A DNA stretch of 49,049 bases from an uncultured Devosia sp. (GCF_946479885.1 NZ_CAMLHM010000027.1:1-49049), one strand, 5' to 3'. Shown: positions 1 through 8,994, counted from the stretch's first letter. Made by a program: numbers and translations. The notes: generated from the letters alone by a model not told the origin.

Positions 1-1410
1 TTCGCCATGGGCGTCGCCACCGGCATCGTCATGGAATTCCAGTTCGGCATGAACTGGAGCTATTACAGCCACTATGTCGGCGACGTGTTCGGCGCGCCGC
101 TCGCCATCGAGGGTCTGATGGCCTTCTTCCTCGAGGCGACGTTCATCGGTCTGTTCTTCTTCGGCTGGGACCGGCTGAGCAAGGTGGGCCACCTGGCGGT
201 CACGTGGCTGGTGGCGCTCGGGGCCAATTTCTCGGCGCTGTGGATCCTGATCGCCAATGGCTGGATGCAGAACCCGGTCGGCGCCAAGTTCAACCCCGAT
301 ACCATGCGCATGGAAGTCACCGACTTCGTGGCGGTGATCTTCAACCAGGTGGCGCAGGCCAAGTTCGTCCATACGGTGAGCGCCGGCTATCTGTGCGGCG
401 CAGTGTTTATCTTCGCCATTTCAAGCCTTTTCCTGCTGCAGAAGCGCCATATCGAAATCGCCAAGCGCTCCATGGTGGTGGCCGCCAGCTTCGGCCTGGC
501 CTCGGCTTTGTCGGTGGTCGTGCTGGGCGACGAGAGTGGCTATGTCGCGACCGAACACCAGAAGATGAAGATCGCCGCCATCGAGGCGAGCTACCATACC
601 GAACCGGCGCCGGCGCCGTGGACCGTGATCGCCATTCCCGGCCCGGATGGCGGCGAGCCGAGCTTCTCCATCCAGGTGCCGTGGATGGGTGGATTGATCA
701 CGACGCGCTCGTTCACCGAGGAGCTTCCCGGTATCGAGGAACTGGTCGGGCGGGCAGAGGACCGCATCCGCCAGGGCATGATCGCCTACGATACGCTTCA
801 GGAAATCCGCGCGGACCCCGACAATGGCCTGGCCCGCGCCCGATTTGAAGAGGTCTGGCCCGACCTCGGCTATGGCCTGCTGCTCAAGAAATACCGCGAT
901 GATGTCGGCAATGCCACGGACGCGGAAATCCGCATGGCGGCCGAGGATACCGTGCCCGAGGTCTGGCCGCTGTTCTGGACCTTCCGCATCATGATGGGGC
1001 TGGGCTTCTTCTTCATCGCGTTCTTCGCCTTCTGGTTCTACCGCGCCTCGCGCGGCTGGCTCACCACCAACAGGCCGCTGCTGTGGCTCGGCTTTGCCGT
1101 GCTGCCGCTACCCTGGGTCGCCATCGAAAGCGGCTGGTTCATCGCCGAGTTCGGCCGCCAGCCCTGGGTGGTGGAGGGCGTGCTGCCCACCTTCTACGCC
1201 GCCTCGGGGCTCCATTTCTGGGATCTCGTCATTTCGCTGAGCTTCTTCGTTACGCTCTATTCGATCCTCTTGGTCATCATGGTCATGCTGATGGTCAAGA
1301 TCATCAAGGCGGGGCCGCAGGACAAGCTGTTCGCACCAGAGGCCGATGACCAGGATTTCGTCATCGCCGCCCTCCCGGTCACCCCAGCCACCAAGGAGCT
1401 CGGATCATGA
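1..1410 (+). CDS. cydA: cytochrome bd ubiquinol oxidase subunit I (5' end cut by window)
   Basis: Subunit I of cytochrome bd, an inner-membrane quinol oxidase that reduces O2 to water and works at low oxygen. The reading frame is open from base 1, and the first ATG (base 7) lies inside the conserved N-terminal region, so roughly 50 residues including the first haem-ligand helix are missing. Visible hallmarks are [25 protein letters not shown] sequence in the quinol-binding Q loop (about residues 175-195 of the fragment), a long Q loop of the E. coli type rather than the short cyanide-insensitive CioA type, and [12 protein letters not shown] near residue 377. Several hydrophobic helices follow. 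The stop overlaps the cydB start by 4 bp, so the two are translationally coupled. Confidence 0.96.
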   Translation, partial: FAMGVATGIVMEFQFGMNWSYYSHYVGDVFGAPLAIEGLMAFFLEATFIGLFFFGWDRLSKVGHLAVTWLVALGANFSALWILIANGWMQNPVGAKFNPDTMRMEVTDFVAVIFNQVAQAKFVHTVSAGYLCGAVFIFAISSLFLLQKRHIEIAKRSMVVAASFGLASALSVVVLGDESGYVATEHQKMKIAAIEASYHTEPAPAPWTVIAIPGPDGGEPSFSIQVPWMGGLITTRSFTEELPGIEELVGRAEDRIRQGMIAYDTLQEIRADPDNGLARARFEEVWPDLGYGLLLKKYRDDVGNATDAEIRMAAEDTVPEVWPLFWTFRIMMGLGFFFIAFFAFWFYRASRGWLTTNRPLLWLGFAVLPLPWVAIESGWFIAEFGRQPWVVEGVLPTFYAASGLHFWDLVISLSFFVTLYSILLVIMVMLMVKIIKAGPQDKLFAPEADDQDFVIAALPVTPATKELGS

Positions 1411-2555
1411 GCACCATTCCGCTCGATTATGAAACCCTGCGCCTGATCTGGTGGGTCCTGCTCGGCATCCTGCTGATCGGCTTTGCCATCATGGGCGGGC
1501 GCGATCTCGGCGTCGGCGCGCTGCTGCCTTTCGCTGCGCGCACCGACGAGGAACGCCGCGTGCTGCTCAACCTGGTTGGTCCGACCTGGGAGGGCAACCA
1601 GGTCTGGCTGATCCTGGGTGGCGGGGCGATCTTTGCCGCCTTCCCGCCGCTCTATGCGGTCAGCTTTTCCGGCTTCTACCTGGCCATGATCGTGATCCTG
1701 CTGGCCTTCATCCTGCGGCCGGTCGGCTTCAAGTTTCGCGGCAAGATCAAGGATACCCGGTGGCGGGCGACCTGGGACTGGGCTTTGTTCATCGGCGGCG
1801 TCGTGCCGTCGCTGATCCTGGGTGTGGCTGTCGGCAATGTGCTGCTGGGCGCGCCCTTCTATCTCGATGACACCATGCGCGCCTTCTATACCGGCAACTT
1901 CTTCATGCTGCTGATGCCCTTCGCATTGCTGAGCGGGCTGGTCAGCCTGGGCATGATCGTGACGCAGGGGGCCGCGGTCATTGCCGGCCGGACCACCGGG
2001 CCGCTGGCCGAGCGAGCACGGACCTATGGCACGCTGGCGGGGCTGGTGACCATTGCCCTCTTCGCGCTGGGCGGCGTGTGGGTAGCTCTCGGCATTGACG
2101 GCTATGCCATATCAAGCGCTGTCGATGGCAATGCCGCGATCAACCCGCTCGCCAAGACGGTGGTGCTGGCGCGCGGCGGCTGGCTGGCCAATTACGGGCT
2201 CTATCCCTGGATGGTGGCGGCCCCCGTGCTGGGTTTCGTGGGCCTGATCGGCGCCGTCATTGGCCTGCAAATGCGGCTGAAGCTGCCCACTCTGCTGGCA
2301 TCGAGCATCGCCATCTTCGGCATCGTCTCGACGGCGGGGCTGTCGCTGTTCCCCTTCCTGCTGCCGTCCTCGATCGTCCCGGAATCGAGCCTGACCCTGT
2401 GGGATGCATCCTCGAGCCACCTGACGCTCTTCATCATGCTGCTGGTGACCTGCTTCTTCCTGCCCATCATCCTCGCCTACACCGCCTGGGTGTTCCGCGT
2501 GATGCGCGGCACGGTCAGCACTCAGTCGCTCGAAAAGAACCCCAACGCCTATTAG
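1407..2555 (+). CDS. cydB: cytochrome bd ubiquinol oxidase subunit II
   Basis: Second large subunit of the bd oxidase, 382 residues, the usual CydB length. The family signature [19 protein letters not shown] is at about residues 53-71, followed by multiple hydrophobic helices. The ATG overlaps the cydA stop (ATGA) and has AAGGAG about 8 nt upstream, so the start is secure. It is followed after 9 bp by cydX, completing a cydABX operon. CydB is structurally paired with CydA and carries no haem itself (family knowledge). Confidence 0.97.
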   Translation: MSTIPLDYETLRLIWWVLLGILLIGFAIMGGRDLGVGALLPFAARTDEERRVLLNLVGPTWEGNQVWLILGGGAIFAAFPPLYAVSFSGFYLAMIVILLAFILRPVGFKFRGKIKDTRWRATWDWALFIGGVVPSLILGVAVGNVLLGAPFYLDDTMRAFYTGNFFMLLMPFALLSGLVSLGMIVTQGAAVIAGRTTGPLAERARTYGTLAGLVTIALFALGGVWVALGIDGYAISSAVDGNAAINPLAKTVVLARGGWLANYGLYPWMVAAPVLGFVGLIGAVIGLQMRLKLPTLLASSIAIFGIVSTAGLSLFPFLLPSSIVPESSLTLWDASSSHLTLFIMLLVTCFFLPIILAYTAWVFRVMRGTVSTQSLEKNPNAY

Positions 2556-2564
2556 GAGCCGATC

Positions 2565-2708
2565 ATGTGGTATTTTTCCTGGATTCTCGGCGTCGGCCTC
2601 GCCTGTAGTTTCGCCATCCTCAACGCCATGTGGTTCGAATTGCGCGAGGATCGTCGCGTGTCGGAACAAAACGTGGAGTTGCTCCGGCGCCAGTCGCATG
2701 GCTCATGA
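2565..2708 (+). CDS. cydX: cytochrome bd small subunit CydX
   Basis: A 47-residue single-helix membrane protein beginning MWYFSWILGVGLACSFAI, a close match to the CydX/YbgT pattern MWYFxWILGxxLACxFAI. It stabilises the haem centres of the bd oxidase in other bacteria (established for E. coli). AGGAG lies 6 nt before the ATG, the gene starts 9 bp after cydB, and a hairpin terminator follows, so it is the last gene of the operon. The charged tail after residue 25 is longer than in the shortest CydX proteins. It is below the size most gene finders keep. Confidence 0.93.
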   Translation: MWYFSWILGVGLACSFAILNAMWFELREDRRVSEQNVELLRRQSHGS

Positions 2709-2733
2709 CCAAATGGTCAAAAATCCATTAACG

Positions 2734-2767
2734 CGGGCGCCAGCTGAGTTGGCGCCCGTTTTCTTTT
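2734..2767 (+). terminator. intrinsic terminator after cydABX
   Basis: A perfect 9-bp stem (CGGGCGCCA at 2734-2742 with TGGCGCCCG at 2750-2758) with a 7-nt loop is followed by TTTTCTTTT. It lies 26 bp after the cydX stop. Confidence 0.92.
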
Positions 2768-2957
2768 GTATTTCAAGTGCTTGTGGGTGTCGCTTCGTCG
2801 GTGCATGTGCCAATCAAGCTGGTTTTGTCTGAAGCCAGTCTGAACGGTTTGCCTCTTTTCCTTGCACCCACTGCATAACGGATGTGCACAGAGTCCATCT
2901 TCTAATCACGACTGGCCGGCTATAGATATTGGTCATCGAAAACGAAGGGGAACCAAA

Positions 2958-3104
2958 ATGAACATCCGCCAGAAAATCGCACAGTTTGCCCAGTACCAGC
3001 GCACGATGCGCGAGCTCAACGCTCTCGACGCCCGTCAGCTGAACGACCTGGGCATCACCAAGGGCGACATCAAGAACATCGCTCGTGGCGGCATCGCTCG
3101 CTAA
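2958..3104 (+). CDS. DUF1127 small protein
   Basis: A 48-residue basic protein with the DUF1127 (YjiS-like) pattern: an arginine-rich amphipathic N-terminus, then LNALDARQLNDLGITKGDI and a short polar tail. Members with this layout are common in alphaproteobacteria; some have been linked to RNA binding and to phosphate and carbon metabolism, but the role of this one is unknown. The start at 2958 has GAAGGGG 7 nt upstream and begins at the family N-terminus; the open frame extends 32 codons further up without a family match. It stands alone and is followed by its own terminator. Confidence 0.85.
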   Translation: MNIRQKIAQFAQYQRTMRELNALDARQLNDLGITKGDIKNIARGGIAR

Positions 3105-3137
3105 TCGCGAACAAGCCGACCAATCAGACTTGAGATG

Positions 3138-3168
3138 AAGGCGTCCATTCGGGCGCCTTTTGTCTTTT
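3138..3168 (+). terminator. intrinsic terminator after the DUF1127 gene
   Basis: The 6-bp stem AAGGCG/CGCCTT (3138-3143 and 3154-3159) with a 10-nt loop is followed by TTTGTCTTTT. It sits 33 bp after the stop codon. Confidence 0.8.
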
Positions 3169-3202
3169 CTGCGGGTGCATCGATCCTCAGGCGATGACGG
3201 CC

Positions 3203-3290
3203 TGCAAATGCCGGCCTTCTGCGCTTCCGGTGCTCACGTACTGGAGTACGCTCCGCTCCGGTTGTCGGCCTTCGGCATTTTCGACTCGTC
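3203..3290. repeat. intergenic palindromic element with GTACTGGAGTAC core
   Basis: The core GTACT-GG-AGTAC (3238-3249) is flanked by CCGGTGCTCAC and GCTCCGCTCCGG, and outside those by GCCGGCCTTCTGC and GTCGGCCTTCGGC. The arrangement matches my memory of a repeat found in many Hyphomicrobiales genomes, but I could not check copy number. No other copy is obvious in this window. No coding frame here looks real. Confidence 0.45.
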
Positions 3291-3365
3291 CTCATCCAAG
3301 CCTCGACACACCCGGCCAGCCTTAGCAGGCGGCACGCGCGAGACGCCTATCCCTGAACAGGGGTG

Positions 3366-3839
3366 TCAGCGGATGAGGTCGGCCGCTTTGCCACCCAGGG
3401 CCGCGACCAGGTCGTCGGGTTTCATGCGGATCTGCAGGCCGCGCTGGCCGCCATTGAGGAAGATCTCGTCTTCCAGCGTCGCCAGTTCCTCGACCGCTGT
3501 GGGCACCAGCTTCTTCTGGCCGAAGGGGCTGATGCCGCCCACCTTGTAGCCGGTGAGGCGCTCCGCATCTGATGGTTTCATCATATGCGCCGACTTGCCG
3601 CCAAACGCCGCGGCAAGCTTCTTCATGTTCACTTCCTCGTCCGACGGGACGACGACGCAGACCGGCTTGCCGTCGACTTCGGCCATTAGCGTCTTGAGCA
3701 CGATGGAGGGCGATACGCCCATGGCTTCGGCCGCCTGCAACCCGACGCGATCGGCATCCGGATCGTAGTCATAGGTCGCGGTGGCGAAGGCGACGCCGGC
3801 TTTGGTGAGGAAGAGCGTGGCGGGGGTGGTCTTGGACAT
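3366..3839 (-). CDS. ybaK: Cys-tRNA(Pro)/Cys-tRNA(Cys) deacylase, YbaK/EbsC family
   Basis: A 157-residue protein of the YbaK/ProX-like editing family. It hydrolyses mischarged aminoacyl-tRNAs, typically Cys-tRNA(Pro), in the cytoplasm. The sequence shows the family features: an N-terminal TPATLFLTKAG, VGLQAAEAMGVSPSIVLKTL in the first third, the conserved lysine in SIVLKTL, KKLAAAFGGKSAHMM, and GYKVGGISPFG around residue 100, which is the signature for this subfamily. Length is normal. It is monocistronic, running towards the DUF1127 gene. Specificity for cysteine is inferred from family, not from this sequence. Confidence 0.9.
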   Translation of the reverse strand: MSKTTPATLFLTKAGVAFATATYDYDPDADRVGLQAAEAMGVSPSIVLKTLMAEVDGKPVCVVVPSDEEVNMKKLAAAFGGKSAHMMKPSDAERLTGYKVGGISPFGQKKLVPTAVEELATLEDEIFLNGGQRGLQIRMKPDDLVAALGGKAADLIR

Positions 3840-3885
3840 GGAGGCAGTTTTAGCGCGGCGATGACGCTGCGCAAGGTGTCTCAGT

Positions 3886-3973
3886 AGACCTCATCCTGAG
3901 CCTGTCGAAGGACGAGGTCGTGGCACGATCTGGGCGCCCGCCCTCGTGGTTCGACAGGCTCACCATGAGGTCT
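3886..3973. repeat. inverted repeat of the GAGCCTGTCGAA/TTCGACAGGCTC type
   Basis: Left arm 3886-3917 (AGACCTCATCCTGAGCCTGTCGAAGG... type) and right arm 3942-3973 (CCTCGTGGTTCGACAGGCTC...) are near-perfect reverse complements around a 24-nt centre. This is a common intergenic palindrome of alphaproteobacteria. The right arm also encodes the last residues and stop codon of the small minus-strand gene beside it. Confidence 0.85.
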
Positions 3974-4199
3974 CATAGCGGTAGCGTTCGTTGACGTGAT
4001 CCGCCGTCGCCCCGATGTCGCGCAGCAGGTGCGGCGAGGAGTGGATCAGGTCGATGGTCGTCTGCCGGCGCTGGCGTTCGCGGCCTATAAGGCGCGGAAA
4101 CACCCAGCTGGGCAGATGAAAGACGGTGGCGATGGGCTTGGCAACGGCAATCATGGCTATGACCATCCTTATGGGGATGGCTCCCGCTTTGTTTTCCAT
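3960..4199 (-). CDS. DUF1127-like small protein, divergent from a LysR gene
   Basis: A 79-residue basic protein beginning MENKAGAIPIRMVIAM. It has a hydrophobic stretch (about residues 10-28) and then RERQRRQTTIDLIHSSPHLL followed by RDIGATADHV, which is the layout of DUF1127 C-termini (arginine-rich helix, then LLRDIG). The start is uncertain: no strong ribosome site precedes position 4199, and ATGs at 4166 and 4154 or an upstream one at 4235 are possible. The last four residues and the stop come from the arm of an intergenic repeat, so the tail may not be conserved. Divergent pairing of a GcvA-like LysR gene with a DUF1127 gene is frequent in this order. Confidence 0.55.
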   Translation of the reverse strand: MENKAGAIPIRMVIAMIAVAKPIATVFHLPSWVFPRLIGRERQRRQTTIDLIHSSPHLLRDIGATADHVNERYRYETSW

Positions 4200-4272
4200 G
4201 TGTCGACAATGGCTGGCGCCGAGGCGCTTTTCCAACTAAAGCTCAGTGGGCATGCATAAGGAGATTTGATCC

Positions 4273-5172
4273 ATGTCTGCATTGCCGCCATTGACCGCCG
4301 TGCGCGCCTTCGAGGCCGTGGCGCGGCATCTGAGCTTCACCAAGGCCGCCGAGGAACTGGGCATGACCCAGGCCGCGGTGAGCTACCAGATCAGGATATT
4401 GGAGGAGCGCGTCGGGGCGCCCTTGTTCCTGCGCCGGCCGCGTCAGATCGCGCTGAGCGAAACGGGCGCGCGGCTGGCGCCCGACGTTGCCAATGCCTTC
4501 AACCTGTTGCGCAACGCCTTTGCCGAGTCGCGCGGGCAGGTGGATGGCATGCTCACCATCAGCTCGGTACCCACCTTTGCCAGCCATTGGCTGGCGGCCA
4601 ATATCGGACTGTTCCAGTTGGCCAATCAGGAGATGGCCGTTCGCGTTGAGGCCTCACCGCATTTGGTGGATTTCGGCACCGAAGAATTCGACGTCGCCAT
4701 AAGGGCCACAAGTCGCCTGCAGGATGGCCTGGTCTGGCATTTGCTGCTCAAGGCCGAGTTTGCCCCCATGCTCAGCCCCAGGCTGGTCGAGCAATACCAG
4801 GTTCGCGAGCCAGCGGACCTGCTGCGCGTACCCCAGATTACCCCTGATGATCCCTGGCTATACGCCTGGCTCGCGCTGGCTGGCGTATCGGTGCCGCCGA
4901 CCCCCGATCGCCCGTTCAGTCGCCTCGGGTCTCAGAACCTCGAGGCCGCCGCCGCCATTGCCGGGCGAGGGGTGGCGATGGTGACGCCGGCGTTCTACGT
5001 CGATGATGTCGCCAGTGGCCGGCTGGCGCAGCCCTTCGATATCGTCGGCTGGGACGGGCACGGCTACTACCTTGTCTATCCCGAGGCCCGGCGCAATTCG
5101 CCCAAGATCAAGGCCTTTCGCGATTGGGTCGTTCCCGCGACAGAGAAGCTGCGGGCGGCGCAGGCCATCTAG
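4273..5172 (+). CDS. LysR family transcriptional regulator, GcvA-like
   Basis: A 299-residue regulator of normal LysR length. The N-terminal winged HTH (residues 5-64) reads LTAVRAFEAVARHLSFTKAA then ELGMTQAAVSYQIRILEE, typical of the GcvA/AmpR branch; the effector-binding domain fills residues 90-295 (ITPDDPWLYAW, IAGRGVAMVTP). AGGAG at 4259-4263 gives an ideal ribosome site. It is divergent from the DUF1127-like gene, which is a likely target, and ends at a bidirectional terminator shared with rhaI. The effector is unknown. Confidence 0.9.
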   Translation: MSALPPLTAVRAFEAVARHLSFTKAAEELGMTQAAVSYQIRILEERVGAPLFLRRPRQIALSETGARLAPDVANAFNLLRNAFAESRGQVDGMLTISSVPTFASHWLAANIGLFQLANQEMAVRVEASPHLVDFGTEEFDVAIRATSRLQDGLVWHLLLKAEFAPMLSPRLVEQYQVREPADLLRVPQITPDDPWLYAWLALAGVSVPPTPDRPFSRLGSQNLEAAAAIAGRGVAMVTPAFYVDDVASGRLAQPFDIVGWDGHGYYLVYPEARRNSPKIKAFRDWVVPATEKLRAAQAI

Positions 5173-5182
5173 GGGTCCCGGA

Positions 5183-5225
5183 AAACAAAAGGCCCGCGCA
5201 TCGCTGCACGGGCCTTCGCATTTCC
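5183..5225. terminator. bidirectional terminator between the LysR gene and rhaI
   Basis: An 8-bp perfect stem, AAGGCCCG (5189-5196) and CGGGCCTT (5209-5216), has A-rich sequence on its left (GAAAACAAAA) and TTCGCATTT on its right, so it can serve both converging genes. Confidence 0.85.
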
Positions 5226-5246
5226 AAACGGAGGGGTGTGGGACGC

Positions 5247-6536
5247 TCAGACGATCCCGCTCGAGCCGGCGGCGACTTCGGGGCGAATTTCGGCGACCTT
5301 CTGGCGATAGCCGGCCGCACGGTATGTCCCCAACAGGTCGATGGCGCCGCCCTTTTCATAGCGGGCCATGGCCAGGATCGGTTCGACATCGGTGCGATAG
5401 GCGAGGCGCAAAGCCTGGGTGGCGGCGAGGGCGTCATTGCCCTGCTGCGCCGCCTTTAGAGCGTCGCGGTCCACCAGCAGCGCCTGCGCATAGGCGCGCT
5501 GCACGTCGGCGGCCGACAGCATCAGCGACTCGATCGGGTCGGTGACATTGTGCGACTGGTCGAGCATGTGCGCGGGGTGGAAGTCCGCGTCGCGGCCTTC
5601 GGCATCCACCAGTTCGTTGAACACCAGGAACAGCCGGTAGGGGTCGATCGAGCCGGCGTCGAGATCGTCGTCGCCGTATTTGCTGTCGTTGAAGTGGAAG
5701 CCGCCAAGTTTGCCGAACTGGGCAAGGCGGGCGACGATCATCTCGATATTGACGTTGGGCGCGTGGTGGCCGAGATCGACCAGGCAATAGGCCTTGTCGC
5801 CCAATTCCTTGGCGATGAGGTAGTTGGTGCCCCAATCCTGGACGACTGTCGAATAGAAAGCCGGCTCATACATCTTGTGTTCGGTATAGATGCGCCAGTC
5901 ATCGGGCAGGGCGGCATAGATGCCCTTCATCGAGTCCAGATAATGCTCGAACTGGCTGGTGAAGTTCACCTGGCCGGGGAAGTTCGAGCCGTCGCCGATC
6001 CACACCGTCAGCGCTTTGGAGCCGATGGTCTTGCCGATCTCGATGCATTCGAGGTTATGCTCGATGGCCTGGTCGCGCGTCGCCTTCTCTGCCGATGACA
6101 GCGAGCCGAATTTGTAGCTCTGCAGCTGGCCCTTGGCATCGGCGAAGGTGTTGGAGTTCATCGCGTCAAAGCCGAGGTTGAAGCGGCTTGCCGCCTGCTT
6201 CAGCCGGTTTGGATCGGCCTTGTCCCACGGGATATGCAACGAGACGGTGTTGGTCGCCTGCGTCAGCTGGGCGATGACAGCGCAGTCCTCGATCTTGTCG
6301 AAGATATCGCGCGGCTCGCCTTTGCCGGGGAAGCGGGCAAAGCGCGTGCCGCCGGTGCCGACGCCCCAGGACGGAACGGCCACCGAGAATTCGGCGACCT
6401 TGGCTTTGATCGCGTCGATGGCGACGCCCCGCCGATCGAGGCGCTCCCCCAACGTGTCATAGTCGACATTGAGATCGGCGATCCGCTTGGCGTTCTCGGC
6501 TTCGACGACGGATGGGTCGATGATGTGTTCGGTCAT
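5247..6536 (-). CDS. rhaI: L-rhamnose isomerase, rhizobial/Pseudomonas type
   Basis: Converts L-rhamnose to L-rhamnulose, the first intracellular step of rhamnose breakdown. The 429-residue protein belongs to the sugar-isomerase TIM-barrel family of the rhizobial RhaI type, not the E. coli RhaA type. Visible metal-site regions are VWIGDGSNFPGQ, YTEHKMYEPAFYSTVVQDWG, LVDLGHHAPNVNIE and GGFHFNDSKYGDDDLDAG, which carry the expected Glu, Asp and His ligands. The start at 6536 (MTEHIIDPSVV) has GAGGAG 8 nt upstream; an in-frame ATG five codons earlier has none. It follows rhaD on the same strand, separated by a repeat element. Confidence 0.93.
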   Translation of the reverse strand: MTEHIIDPSVVEAENAKRIADLNVDYDTLGERLDRRGVAIDAIKAKVAEFSVAVPSWGVGTGGTRFARFPGKGEPRDIFDKIEDCAVIAQLTQATNTVSLHIPWDKADPNRLKQAASRFNLGFDAMNSNTFADAKGQLQSYKFGSLSSAEKATRDQAIEHNLECIEIGKTIGSKALTVWIGDGSNFPGQVNFTSQFEHYLDSMKGIYAALPDDWRIYTEHKMYEPAFYSTVVQDWGTNYLIAKELGDKAYCLVDLGHHAPNVNIEMIVARLAQFGKLGGFHFNDSKYGDDDLDAGSIDPYRLFLVFNELVDAEGRDADFHPAHMLDQSHNVTDPIESLMLSAADVQRAYAQALLVDRDALKAAQQGNDALAATQALRLAYRTDVEPILAMARYEKGGAIDLLGTYRAAGYRQKVAEIRPEVAAGSSGIV

Positions 6537-6549
6537 TTTGTGGCTCCTC

Positions 6550-6701
6550 AAGAAAGAGACCCCTCATCCGCCCTTCGGGCACCTTCTCCCTCAAGGGGAG
6601 AAGGGAGGTTCAGTGCCTCCCCATCTGCGGTGCTCCCCCTCTCCCCTTGAGGGAGAGGGTGGATCGGCCGAAGGCCGAGACGGGTGAGGGGGGTCTTTCT
6701 T
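6550..6701. repeat. intergenic palindromic repeat between rhaD and rhaI
   Basis: The outer arms AAGAAAGAGACCCCTCA (6550-6566) and TGAGGGGGGTCTTTCTT (6685-6701) are nearly complementary. Inside are CTTCTCCCTCAAGGGGAGAAG and CTCTCCCCTTGAGGGAGAG, each a hairpin, and GGATCGGCCGAAGGCCGAGA. It belongs to the CTCCC-CCTTG-GGGAG family seen at several other junctions in this window. It fills the gap between rhaD and rhaI and could trim or stabilise the mRNA. Confidence 0.85.
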
Positions 6702-6709
6702 CCCTTTTC

Positions 6710-8809
6710 CTACCGCGTGAACGACTGGGCGTTGCCCGCGTCGACGTTGATGATGTTACCCGTGGACTTGGCCGAGGCGTCCGAGGCGAAGAAGTAGATG
6801 GCTTCGGCGATGTCCTCGGGGAACACGCTCCGCTTGAGCATCGAGCGCTCACGATACATCTCTTCGAGGCCGTCCTTGTCGGTCTTGTAGGTCGAGGCGC
6901 GCTGCTCGAGCCATTCGCCGGCCCAGATCTTGGAGCCGCGCAAGACGGCGTCAGGATTGACGACGTTGACGCGGATCTGCTCAGCCGCGCCTTCGAGGGC
7001 GAGGCAACGCGCGAGATGGATTTCGGCAGCCTTGGCGGTGCAGTAAGCCGAAGCGTTGGGCGAAGCGGCAAGGCCGTTCTTGGAGGCGACGAACACGACA
7101 TTGCCGCCGATCTTCTGCTGGCGGAACAGGCGGAACGCCTCGCGGCTGACAAGGAAGTAGCCGGTGCTGAGGATGTCCATGTTCTTGTTCCACAGCTCGA
7201 GGGAGGTCTCCTCGATCGGTGCGGAGGAGGCGATGCCGGCATTGGACACGAGAATGTCGAGCCCGCCGAACTCCACCACGGCCTCGGCGAAGCCAGCGAT
7301 GACGACCGCTTCCTGGGTAACGTTCAGCTTCACCGGGCGAACGAAGTCGGCGCCGAACACCTTGCCCAGTTCGGCAGTGGCTTCGCCCAATGCGTTCTCA
7401 TCGATATCGGCGAGCACGACGCAGGCGCCTTCGCGCAGCAGGCGCACGGCGGTGGCCTTGCCGATGCCGCCGGCGCCGCCGGTGACGAGGGCAATCTGCC
7501 CGGCCAGCGACTTCGGCTTGGGCATGCGGGCCAGCTTGGCCTCTTCGAGCAGCCAGTATTCGATATCGAAGGCCTCCTGCTCGGGCAGGCCCTGATATTC
7601 GGAGACGGTCGACGAGCCGCGCATCACGTTAATGGCGTTGACGTAGAACTCGCCCGAGATACGAGCGGTGGCCTTGTCCTTGGCGAAGGTGAACATGCCG
7701 ACGCCCGGCATCAGATAGACCACGGCATTGGGGTCGCGCACGGCGGGCGAATTGTCGTGTTTGCAGCGGTCGTAATAGGCCTGGTAGTCGACGCGATAGG
7801 CGGCGACCTGGTCACCCAGGCCGGCAATGACGGCGTCGACATCCGGTTTGGCCGGGTCGAAGTCGATCACCAGCGGCCGGATCTTGGTGCGCAGGAAGTG
7901 GTCGGGGCACGAGGTGCCCAGCGCCGCCAGCGGGCGCAGGTTGTTGGAATTGACGAATTCCAGCACGGCGGGCGAATCGTCGAAATGGCCCAGCTTGTGG
8001 CTGTCTTCCGAGATGAAGCCGCGGATCTTGGGCATCAGGCGCGCGGCGATGGCGCGGCGCTGCTCTGCCGGCAGCGACTTGACGGCCTCGCCACCGAAGA
8101 TGGTCTTGCCTTCGGTCTGCTGTTCGAACCAGGCGATGGCCTGGTTGATGATGCCGATCGTGGTTTCGTAGCACTCCTTGGGCGTGTCGCCCCAGGTGAA
8201 CAGGCCATGCGATTCGAGGATTAGGCCCTTCGCGTCAGGGTTTTCCTCGCAATACTTGCCCAGCCACAGGCCCAGTTCGAAGCCCGGCTTCTTCCACGGC
8301 AGCCAGCCGATGCTGTCGCCGAAGATCTGCTGGGTCAGTTCCTTGGAGTTTTTCGATGCCGCGATCGCGATGATCGCGTCCGGGTGCATGTGGTCCACGA
8401 ACGGGTGGTTCACATAAGCATGCAGGGGGGTGTCGATCGAGGCGGCGCGCGGGTTGAGGTTGAACGTGGCGTGGGGCAGGTAGCCCACCATCTCGTCTTC
8501 GAACTCGACGCCGCGATAGAGGCCCTTCAGCGCCCGCAGCTTGTCCATGTAGAGCGTCGAGAAGCCATCGAGCTTGATCGAGGCGCTGTCGCCGCCCGAA
8601 CCCTTGACCCAGAGGACTTCGACATCCTGACCGGTCAGCGGGTCCTTCTGGAAAATCTTGGAGGAGGTGTTGCCGCCACCGTAATTGGTGACGCGCTTGT
8701 CGCTGCCGAGCAGGTTGGACCGATAGACGAGGCGTTCCGGCTCGCTCATGGCAGCGGCTTTGGCATCGTCCCAGAGGTTCGCGAGGCGCTTGGGCGCTGA
8801 TGTGGACAT
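6710..8809 (-). CDS. rhaD: bifunctional rhamnulose-1-phosphate aldolase / short-chain dehydrogenase
   Basis: A 699-residue fusion. Residues about 1-420 are a class II aldolase/adducin-type domain that would cleave L-rhamnulose-1-phosphate to dihydroxyacetone phosphate and L-lactaldehyde. Residues about 435-699 are a short-chain dehydrogenase with the Rossmann motif ALVTGGAGGIG, LVSNAGIASS and the catalytic YCTAK, expected to oxidise lactaldehyde. This fusion is the RhaD of rhizobial rhamnose clusters. The start has GGAGGAG 6 nt upstream. It is divergent from rhaR across a control region with repeated operator-like sites. The aldolase needs a phosphorylated substrate, yet no rhamnulokinase gene lies nearby. 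Confidence 0.92.
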   Translation of the reverse strand: MSTSAPKRLANLWDDAKAAAMSEPERLVYRSNLLGSDKRVTNYGGGNTSSKIFQKDPLTGQDVEVLWVKGSGGDSASIKLDGFSTLYMDKLRALKGLYRGVEFEDEMVGYLPHATFNLNPRAASIDTPLHAYVNHPFVDHMHPDAIIAIAASKNSKELTQQIFGDSIGWLPWKKPGFELGLWLGKYCEENPDAKGLILESHGLFTWGDTPKECYETTIGIINQAIAWFEQQTEGKTIFGGEAVKSLPAEQRRAIAARLMPKIRGFISEDSHKLGHFDDSPAVLEFVNSNNLRPLAALGTSCPDHFLRTKIRPLVIDFDPAKPDVDAVIAGLGDQVAAYRVDYQAYYDRCKHDNSPAVRDPNAVVYLMPGVGMFTFAKDKATARISGEFYVNAINVMRGSSTVSEYQGLPEQEAFDIEYWLLEEAKLARMPKPKSLAGQIALVTGGAGGIGKATAVRLLREGACVVLADIDENALGEATAELGKVFGADFVRPVKLNVTQEAVVIAGFAEAVVEFGGLDILVSNAGIASSAPIEETSLELWNKNMDILSTGYFLVSREAFRLFRQQKIGGNVVFVASKNGLAASPNASAYCTAKAAEIHLARCLALEGAAEQIRVNVVNPDAVLRGSKIWAGEWLEQRASTYKTDKDGLEEMYRERSMLKRSVFPEDIAEAIYFFASDASAKSTGNIINVDAGNAQSFTR

Positions 8810-8876
8810 GAGACTCCTCCCAGAGGGTAGTGGTGGTCAGATTGTTTGGCCGGACATGGCCACGATCGATCAGTGC

Positions 8877-8956
8877 TGTCAATCAGAAACAATCACAAAC
8901 GCGCATGGCTGTTCACGGCGGCTCGAATTTGATGGTTTGATGATTGACAGTGATTG
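8877..8956. promoter_or_regulatory. candidate RhaR operator with paired, 10-bp-phased half-sites
   Basis: CAATCA occurs at 8880-8885 and 8890-8895 and its complement TGATTG at 8941-8946 and 8951-8956. Each pair has exactly 10-bp spacing, one helical turn. The longer arms TGTCAATCA (8877-8885) and TGATTGACA (8941-8949) form an inverted repeat. The whole lies between rhaD and rhaR, just upstream of the chosen rhaR start. DeoR-type repressors commonly bind repeats like these; binding by RhaR is inferred. Confidence 0.65.
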
Positions 8957-8994
8957 AAATCGGTGTGAAGGAATGCGCCAGGGAGATACCAGCC

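Noticed and set aside
3160..3549. Plus-strand frame across the intergenic palindrome
   Set aside because: It is antisense to the YbaK-type gene and includes a repeat; no family match.
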